The notes under the pieces were generated by a model, which saw only the letters and a list, made by a program, of their open reading frames with translations, made no database searches and was not told where the DNA came from. The position numbers were made by a program, and so were the translations under genes. A stretch of 59,528 bases of DNA from Oligoflexia bacterium (GTDB lineage Bacteria; Bdellovibrionota; UBA1018): contig CAITVN010000219.1 in the NCBI GenBank assembly GCA_903895855.1, positions 1 to 59,528 of the forward strand, given 5' to 3'. Each line of letters begins with the position of its first letter. Position 1 is the stretch's first letter. This document shows positions 53,899 to 59,528 of this stretch, piece after piece.

Positions 53899-54994
53899 GC
53901 TCGACTGTTCTTCTTCCTAAGAGGGGCTGTTCAGATCCCGATGACCCGATTTTTGAGATACCTGGAATTACTGCGTTATAGCGAATTTGTATAGGCTTGT
54001 TTTCGCCGAGGGTGTCGGCACTCAACGTCTTGTTTTGAAAATCTTTCGTTACCGAAAATACGGTAATCAACACAGGGTGGGGGGTTTCTGAGTCATCGAT
54101 TGAATAGATAAGGGCGATCTCGTTTGTTCCCGCTTTTGAGGGAGTGTGAATGAACGGAACAAAATCGGTTCGAAGTTTGACTGTGCGGGTGCCCACCTTG
54201 AACTCTTCGCTCAGTCGGTGAACCGGAAGCTTGCGTAGTTTCAGATGACGAATTTCATCTGAAACCAATCCTAGTTTCGAACCGTCGGCGATGACCTTAT
54301 TTAGCTTCTTCAATGAAACGGCGTCTCGTTTAGATTTGCGGTCGAATGCGAATCGTCCAAAAAATGCTGTCACATTTGAAAGTAGGGTTCCGGATTTTGT
54401 CGCCGGATTGAGCGAATTCTCTTTTAGGCCAAATCCATCGTTGAAGTCTGGGGCCACCCATCGCGCGCGTTTGTAGCCGAAAGGGGTTTTGAGTAGACTA
54501 AATAGGTAACCGTAAGTGTGTTCAGTGCCGGCATGAACCACCTTATCGTTTCGCGCCGGCGCCTTCGCGGCGACGAAAATCGCATCAAGCAAGGTAGGCT
54601 CGACGATGGTGCCTTTCGCAAATTCGTCAAAATTCAGGCTTTTCCCCCAAAGTTCGATCAGGTCTTTTGATTGTGAGTCGGCAGTTAATTGTCTCTCGAT
54701 TTCGGGGGCTACCTGATTAAGGGTAGGACTTTGCGCACTGCCTGCATTGGCATTCATCAGATTCCACATTTTTGCGTGGGCAGCCCACGGGCAGTCTACC
54801 GCTGTTTCGCCGCTTGCTAGATCAGGGCAGGCAATGGCGGTTTCAGAGTCTGATCCTTTAACCCATGCGGCTGACGAGCCGTCAGTACCCGGGGCAGCAA
54901 TGGTAGAGTGTGAACAGCTGCCGAGCAAGGCGGGTTGGGTCAGTAGTGCAGCCAGTAAGAAAACAGAAGTGAGGCAAGAAAAGGTGGTCTTCAT
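53882..54994 (-). CDS. Lipoprotein, unknown, first gene of the ABC exporter operon
   Basis: The 370-residue product has a lipobox-like signal (PALLGSC, cysteine about residue 27). The mature chain has PDLASGETAVDCPWAAHAKM and a beta-rich C-terminal half; no known domain. Overlap with the ATPase gene suggests it serves the transporter, for example as a periplasmic accessory factor. Confidence 0.65.
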   Translation of the reverse strand: MKTTFSCLTSVFLLAALLTQPALLGSCSHSTIAAPGTDGSSAAWVKGSDSETAIACPDLASGETAVDCPWAAHAKMWNLMNANAGSAQSPTLNQVAPEIERQLTADSQSKDLIELWGKSLNFDEFAKGTIVEPTLLDAIFVAAKAPARNDKVVHAGTEHTYGYLFSLLKTPFGYKRARWVAPDFNDGFGLKENSLNPATKSGTLLSNVTAFFGRFAFDRKSKRDAVSLKKLNKVIADGSKLGLVSDEIRHLKLRKLPVHRLSEEFKVGTRTVKLRTDFVPFIHTPSKAGTNEIALIYSIDDSETPHPVLITVFSVTKDFQNKTLSADTLGENKPIQIRYNAVIPGISKIGSSGSEQPLLGRRTVEHEFTE

Positions 54995-55072
54995 GAATAG
55001 ACCGATTAGACCGTCAGAGGGGGGTAGGTCAACTGGCTAATCGGCGTTTGGAGGTATCGAAAAACAGAAAAA

Positions 55073-55112
55073 GCCCGACTTTTTTCTCATGAGTCAGAGA
55101 AAGAAGTCGGGC
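55073..55112 (-). terminator. Rho-independent terminator of the downstream lipoprotein gene
   Basis: GCCCGACTT and AAGTCGGGC form a 9-bp stem around a CTCATGAG-containing loop; on the minus strand a T-rich tract (CTTTTTCTGTTTTT) follows. Confidence 0.75.
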
Positions 55113-55171
55113 CCTTGATCTTTTAGGTCAATCGAAGTCGAAACTCCGAGAAACGCTTAAAATACAAAATA

Positions 55172-55912
55172 TTACTGAGATACAATCTCAGCTACGATTG
55201 AGCGCATTTGCTCAGGAGAGACGCCGTTTAGGGTAGCTGCTTTGCCCATCAAGTCATTATACTGGGTTGAGTCGCCGTTTTGAAGGCGGGTGTATGCGGC
55301 TTCGGCCTCGGCAATTTTAAATCCGACCACTCCTTTTGAAAAGTTCTCAGCATCGGCATCAGTCATGCTGCGGGTTTTTGAAAGACGGCTCCACTCTGAA
55401 GCCAACTTTGCCACTTTGAATCCACGCTCCTCTGAAAGTCCGTATTTTTCAACGAGGCTCTTTGAGAGGTCAGCGTACTTAACAGATTCCATCACCGCTG
55501 CGATTTTTTCTAAGTCTTTTGAAGAAGCTTGGGTTTCTTCATAAACGTTGCCGCCGGCGCCGATGTAGAAATTTCCGTAGGTGCCAGTTGGGTTAACATT
55601 TTCGTATCCAGTTGGACCTGCTGACATAATCGTTGAATAAACGACTGCGGCACTCATTCCGGTATTGATGAGGTCTAAGTTAATCGCAACGTATTGCATC
55701 GGGCCGCCGTTTGTGGCTGACAAGACTGCCCAGTTTCCACGAGCAGAGTCGAGCTTCACCGTTGTTAAGGTATAGCCCGGAAGTGCTGCTTCAAGTGAGG
55801 TGATCACTAAATTGGCTTTATCTGCCTTAGTTGGACCGCTGCTTTTGCAGCCAAAGACGAGGGCGCTTGATGCGAGAACGGCTACCATGATGAGTAGGTG
55901 ATTGGTTTTCAT
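55172..55912 (-). CDS. Lipoprotein, unknown
   Basis: The 246-residue product has a clear lipobox (ALVFGCKSS, cysteine at about 22). The mature part is alanine/serine-rich with helical character and no recognised domain. A terminator follows; the gene is transcribed alone. Confidence 0.7.
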   Translation of the reverse strand: MKTNHLLIMVAVLASSALVFGCKSSGPTKADKANLVITSLEAALPGYTLTTVKLDSARGNWAVLSATNGGPMQYVAINLDLINTGMSAAVVYSTIMSAGPTGYENVNPTGTYGNFYIGAGGNVYEETQASSKDLEKIAAVMESVKYADLSKSLVEKYGLSEERGFKVAKLASEWSRLSKTRSMTDADAENFSKGVVGFKIAEAEAAYTRLQNGDSTQYNDLMGKAATLNGVSPEQMRSIVAEIVSQ

Positions 55913-56159
55913 AATGAGGATTTTCTTTCTAGTTTGCTGTCTGTTTTGCAGACGTGTTTACATTTTTAAATCAGCTATCTTGGCCAATTCGTTTGGTTTC
56001 AAATGACCATCGCTTTGCTTGCCCCATCCCTGGCAAAGTGATGGCCGTTTCGGGCGGACCATAGCATTCTAGTAATTTAGAGCAATGGATAAATTTAAAA
56101 AAAGTTCATCGACTTCAAGGTAACGGTGAATTTTTGACCGCTAAGGTTAACAATTGAGT

Positions 56160-56675
56160 TCAAGTTGCAAGCTCAAGTTTAATGACCTGTTCGAGTGACT
56201 GATGGTGAAATTTAAGTGCCAACTCCCCAAAAGTGATCTCGAGTTCGGGATTGATTGCTTTTTTTAGGCCTGACTCATCAAACTGGCAGTTGGGAAACAT
56301 TCGCTTGATCTCTTCAAATGATGAGTCACAGACAATTTCTGCGTGTTCGAAACCGTGCAAATTCAGTTTGCCTGGTTTAGGTGCCGGCAGCTCGACAAGT
56401 TCAATTGAGTAGTGCCTAAACTTCAAGGGGGTATGCAGCTTGTAGGTTGAAATCGGTCGGCCATTGATCTCACTCTCGATGAGTAAGGTGCCTAACTGAG
56501 AAAACGATTTTTTGTTTTTGAGGTAGAGGTCGGTACTGGGTACGCGATAACAGAGGTGATCAATAAGCCAGTGTGGTTTGAGCTGAACCTGTGCTTCGTC
56601 GCATTTTTTGAAAAGCTGTTGAAGAAAAATATCAGCGTTTCTAGAAAAATTCTGGCAAAAGTCTTGGGCAGTCAT
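56160..56675 (-). CDS. YecM-family protein
   Basis: The 171-residue product matches YecM (VOC-like fold): WLIDHLCYRVPS, PISTYKLHTPL, IELVELPAPKPGK and GFEHAEIV place three metal-ligand-like histidines and a glutamate. Function unknown. It overlaps paiB by 4 nt (ATGA). Confidence 0.85.
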   Translation of the reverse strand: MTAQDFCQNFSRNADIFLQQLFKKCDEAQVQLKPHWLIDHLCYRVPSTDLYLKNKKSFSQLGTLLIESEINGRPISTYKLHTPLKFRHYSIELVELPAPKPGKLNLHGFEHAEIVCDSSFEEIKRMFPNCQFDESGLKKAINPELEITFGELALKFHHQSLEQVIKLELAT

Positions 56676-57331
56676 TTTAAGCGTCCAGTTTCGTCGTAAA
56701 TTTTTTGCATTTCGATTAATGTGCTGGCGCTTGATTGCTCTGTGCGTTTAGCCAATTCAGTCATAATATTGGCGCGATCAAACGGTGAGCGATTCTGACT
56801 GAGTTTCTTTTTAAGTTCGAACGAGTTTACGGTAATTTGAAAACCAACGATATTTTTCTGAAGCTCGTCACCCAAGAGGTCGTCAGGAATAAAAAAATTC
56901 CATCCACTTGGCCAGAGTTCTTCAGTGCGCTGGCTCAAGGCTTTGAGACAGTCGGTAATTTCTTGGTTTGATTCAATCAGCTGCGCTGCACCAGAAAGGT
57001 GGGCCACTGTGTAGTTCCAGGTGGGAACATCAGGTTTCTCATACCAGCTGCTGCTAATGAAGGCGTGTGAGCCCCGAAAAATAACTGTGACCGGTGAGTT
57101 TGGTAAATGCCTCCAGTGATCATTCGCCCTCGACAGGTGCCCTACCAAAATGAGCTTGTCATTTGCCGCGGCTAAGCTTGAGTCTTCAGACCTGAGCCTC
57201 ACGAGAGGAAGGTGTGAAATAAAGGGTAGTCCCTCACTTGTCGTTGTGATCAGAGTCGCGAAAGGGTTTTGGTCTACCAAGTGGGCAACTTCCTGCACAT
57301 CAGTCGATCGAAATTTTTCGGGATTGTACAT
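56672..57331 (-). CDS. PaiB-family FMN-binding regulator-like protein
   Basis: The product of about 219 residues matches the PaiB/FMN-binding split barrel: PFATLITTTSEGLPFISHLP, LVGHLSRANDHWRHL, AFISSSWYE and VPTWNYTVAHLSG. PaiB is described as a transcriptional regulator of sporulation and degradative enzymes in Bacillus; the role here is unclear. A TTG at 57337 is an alternative start to the ATG at 57331. Confidence 0.85.
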   Translation of the reverse strand: MYNPEKFRSTDVQEVAHLVDQNPFATLITTTSEGLPFISHLPLVRLRSEDSSLAAANDKLILVGHLSRANDHWRHLPNSPVTVIFRGSHAFISSSWYEKPDVPTWNYTVAHLSGAAQLIESNQEITDCLKALSQRTEELWPSGWNFFIPDDLLGDELQKNIVGFQITVNSFELKKKLSQNRSPFDRANIMTELAKRTEQSSASTLIEMQKIYDETGRLK

Positions 57332-57389
57332 GACCAAGAGTGATCATCTCTTTTAGGCATTTCGTCAATTGAAGGAACGGATGCATAGT

Positions 57390-59246
57390 CTATTTCTTAT
57401 CCAAAACTTCGATTGCCTTATCGAACCAGTCGACACTCATTTTGGTAATGTCGTTCACTGTCGGTTGATAGAGATTTTCTTTGCTTGGCGAAGTTGGGCG
57501 ATTTTCGAGGTTAAATTCTTCGGCTTTTCCAGCGAAAATGTGTTCAGTCACATTGGGGCCTGGTACTCCAAAGAGAAAATTGGGTATGTTCGATTGAATG
57601 AAGCGCTGCGAGTCAATCCATGATGCACTCAAGGCGTCTGAAAGTGAGATGAATCCGGCCCCTGTCCCGCTGGTGGGTTGGCCAATGAGGGTGCTAATTT
57701 TCGACGTTGAGAGCAATGCCGCAGTAATGTCGCAAGCGCTCACGCAGTTCGTTGAAATGAGGGTCACTATTTTTTGGTTGAAGCCACCCACGATTTTGTC
57801 AGTGGTGATATCATTTTTTGAATAGGCGGCAGTGTATTCTTCATTGTTTCGAAGCGCGACTGCAATGAGGTGCTTGTAATCCTGAGGGTCAACGCCAAAC
57901 CCGGCAGTGGGCTGAGCGGTACTTGAGTCGGATTCGTCAACGATTTGAATCGCGTTTCGAGTCACTCGTAAGGCAGCTGTTGGTCCAGGTCTGAATTGAG
58001 ATGCCGGTAGTAATGTTCCAAAAACCAATGGTGGAAGGTTGCCATCTCCTCCAGGGTTGCTGCGCAAATCTAAGATTAGGGGTATTTTCTTTGCGTTGAA
58101 GTCGCTAACGACTTCGCGAATGGCATCAATAAAATCTATCGATTTGCCATCTGAGTTGAGCACTTTCGGTTCCCCAAAAGTAAAGATTTGAAGGACTCCG
58201 TAGAGTTTGGAATTCTTAAACAAAAGACCCGCCCGAATCACGTGATCATCGGTATCGTACCTCTTTTCGTCTATCAGTTTTGGCGTGGTGGCTTCTACTG
58301 ATTCAACCAGATACGGAGTGTCCTTTAATCGCCATTTTTCTGAGAGTTGATCGTATTCGATGCGCAAGTCTTCATAAGGGCGATACCCACGAAAAGCGAA
58401 CAAAAGCGCTTGATCTTGTCGTTGCATCGTTCGGTGTAGCCACGGAAAGGTTAGCCTCACTAGGCTTGCATCAGATTTCTTTTTAATCACCACGGTGGTG
58501 GTTGGGTTTGCCGGAAATCGAAAGGCCCGGAATGTGACAGCATACAAGGCGTCTTGCATACGGCTCTCGTCTGAACTTCCTGAAATGTAGGGTTTAAGCC
58601 GGTTAATCTCGTCTTCGACTGAATGACCATCAATTGAAATGATTTCATCGCCGAGCGCTATCTGACTGAATGCAGGGCTATTGGATTGAAGGCTTAAGTA
58701 CGAGAGTAATTTAGGATAGGTATTGTTAATGACGTATTTGCCATCAGCTTTAGCCAGCAAGATGGGAATCAGCACAGGTCTCATTGTTTGAACCGGTGAA
58801 ACGCTGAAATGGGTGTCTTGAAACTGTGATACTAGAGCTCGCATTCGGTCGTAAAACTCTAGATTGCCTTGTGCGCGATCGACCGGTGTCTCGAAGTCGC
58901 CAATGATTTTTTCTTGCGCAATTGACTCAGCTCTCAAGGTATCGAGATTCAAGTGAAACCGATCTTGTTTGATTTTGAGTAAGCTATACTGATCAGTGAC
59001 GGCATCGAAAAATTCATTGATGATTTTTACTCGGTCAGCTTGCGACACATAATAGAAAACAGCGTCGTGTGCTGCGACTGTGAAGTACTTTCTCTCAACT
59101 CGTTTGAAGAGGCTCGGTGAGTTCGCCGGCTCGGTGGGTTCGTCAGACCAGGCGGGGGGTGTGCTCGTTGTGGCTGAGAGAAGAAGGGCGAACGAGAGTG
59201 CCGATACGGTAACGGTGGTCAAATTCAAGAGGGGGCTGAATTTCAT
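57390..59246 (-). CDS. S41-family peptidase, secreted
   Basis: The 618-residue product has a signal peptide (TVTVSALSFALLLSATTS). A PDZ-like segment is seen in IALGDEIISIDGHSVED. The S41 core shows ILDLRSNPGGDGN and STNCVSACDITAALL with the nucleophile serine, then GQPTSGTGAGF, where C-terminal processing peptidases have a GKG lysine. QDTHFSV may supply a histidine as in tricorn-like S41 members. The start at 59246 follows AGGATG; an in-frame GTG at 59270 is possible. Confidence 0.82.
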   Translation of the reverse strand: MKFSPLLNLTTVTVSALSFALLLSATTSTPPAWSDEPTEPANSPSLFKRVERKYFTVAAHDAVFYYVSQADRVKIINEFFDAVTDQYSLLKIKQDRFHLNLDTLRAESIAQEKIIGDFETPVDRAQGNLEFYDRMRALVSQFQDTHFSVSPVQTMRPVLIPILLAKADGKYVINNTYPKLLSYLSLQSNSPAFSQIALGDEIISIDGHSVEDEINRLKPYISGSSDESRMQDALYAVTFRAFRFPANPTTTVVIKKKSDASLVRLTFPWLHRTMQRQDQALLFAFRGYRPYEDLRIEYDQLSEKWRLKDTPYLVESVEATTPKLIDEKRYDTDDHVIRAGLLFKNSKLYGVLQIFTFGEPKVLNSDGKSIDFIDAIREVVSDFNAKKIPLILDLRSNPGGDGNLPPLVFGTLLPASQFRPGPTAALRVTRNAIQIVDESDSSTAQPTAGFGVDPQDYKHLIAVALRNNEEYTAAYSKNDITTDKIVGGFNQKIVTLISTNCVSACDITAALLSTSKISTLIGQPTSGTGAGFISLSDALSASWIDSQRFIQSNIPNFLFGVPGPNVTEHIFAGKAEEFNLENRPTSPSKENLYQPTVNDITKMSVDWFDKAIEVLDKK

Positions 59247-59399
59247 AGAGCGGCATCCTAGCATGAACACTCTTATAAGTCGACCAAAAAGGTCAAGTTA
59301 AAATATTAATGATTTCAAGGTTTTACAGTAAAACTAGAAAAGCGAAAGGCGGCAATCGCTAATGCGACCGCCGCCAATTGTTAAGAGAATGTAGAAAAA

Positions 59400-59524
59400 G
59401 CAGTATTCCCACCGTGACGGTTTAAACGTCCGCAGGGGACAAACCGTTTTGGGACCTCATTCTGGGGTTAGCCCAAGATGTGTCATAATGGGTTTTTAAC
59501 CATTAAACACGAAAGGAATACTGC
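59400..59524. promoter_or_regulatory. Candidate structured RNA leader or inverted-repeat element
   Basis: GCAGTATTCC (59400-59409) pairs perfectly with GGAATACTGC (59515-59524). Inside lie three hairpins: ACGGTTT/AAACCGT with inner GTCC/GGAC (59417-59447), TTGGG/CCCAA with inner ACCTC/GGGGT (59449-59476) and GTGT/ACAC with inner AATGG/CCATT (59480-59510). On the plus strand the closing helix covers GAAAGGA, a possible ribosome binding site for a gene beyond the window. I do not recognise a riboswitch class. Confidence 0.5.
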
Positions 59525-59528
59525 AATA

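Noticed and set aside
59400..59524. tRNA or SAM-type riboswitch at the right edge
   Set aside because: The closing helix is 10 bp and the loops lack tRNA or SAM-I conserved bases.

Overview
The window looks like a chromosomal segment of a motile, predatory-type Gram-negative bacterium of the Bdellovibrionota (Bdellovibrio-like). This is inferred from two TIGR02147-type regulators placed beside secreted proteins, many exported hydrolases, tandem minimal flagellins, a TatA, a heptose adenylyltransferase for LPS, 6S RNA, and RNase J beside a uridine kinase. I saw no transposase, tRNA, rRNA operon or CRISPR array.

Left part (0-10.7 kb): an operon on the minus strand (STAS-zinc ribbon protein, HATPase, Maf, YggS) diverges from a membrane SpoIIE-type phosphatase and a FecR-domain protein. 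Together these look like a partner-switching signalling module. Then come TatA, a ferredoxin-NADP reductase, a creatininase-like membrane protein, an amidohydrolase, a DUF167 protein and small membrane or coiled-coil proteins.

10.7-18.6 kb: an accessory stretch with two TIGR02147 regulators. One diverges from a pair of small secreted paralogues. The other heads an apparent operon of three exported proteins, one with an HEXXH motif and one that appears to carry two compensating frameshifts. A secreted matrixin-like metalloprotease follows, behind a perfect 18-bp inverted repeat.

18.6-37.4 kb: mostly housekeeping genes (RfaE2-type adenylyltransferase, RDD protein, RsmE, lytic transglycosylase, phytol/dolichol-kinase-like protein, uridine kinase, RNase J, RNase PH, NadC, BirA, CoA transferase, methyltransferase, response regulator). 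Two toxin-antitoxin modules (MntA-HepT; RHH-PIN), a secreted M14 carboxypeptidase and 6S RNA are interspersed.

37.4-41.8 kb: three flagellin genes on the minus strand are separated by unusually long non-coding gaps. A sigma-28 promoter precedes only the first. All three leaders contain small hairpins with ANGGA loops that match CsrA/RsmA sites.

41.9-59.5 kb: a histidine kinase, exported proteins, a stand-alone RAMA-like protein, an acetyltransferase, a secreted EEP-family nuclease/phosphatase, and a ParA-ParB pair with a cluster of GGTCGCC-NN-GGCGACC palindromes (candidate parS). A three-gene ABC-2 exporter, lipoproteins, YecM- and PaiB-like proteins and an S41 peptidase follow. The right edge ends in a 125-nt element with a 10-bp closing helix and three internal hairpins that covers a possible ribosome binding site. 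Start codons were reassigned in many places from domain boundaries and ribosome binding sites. All family calls are by eye, without database searches.
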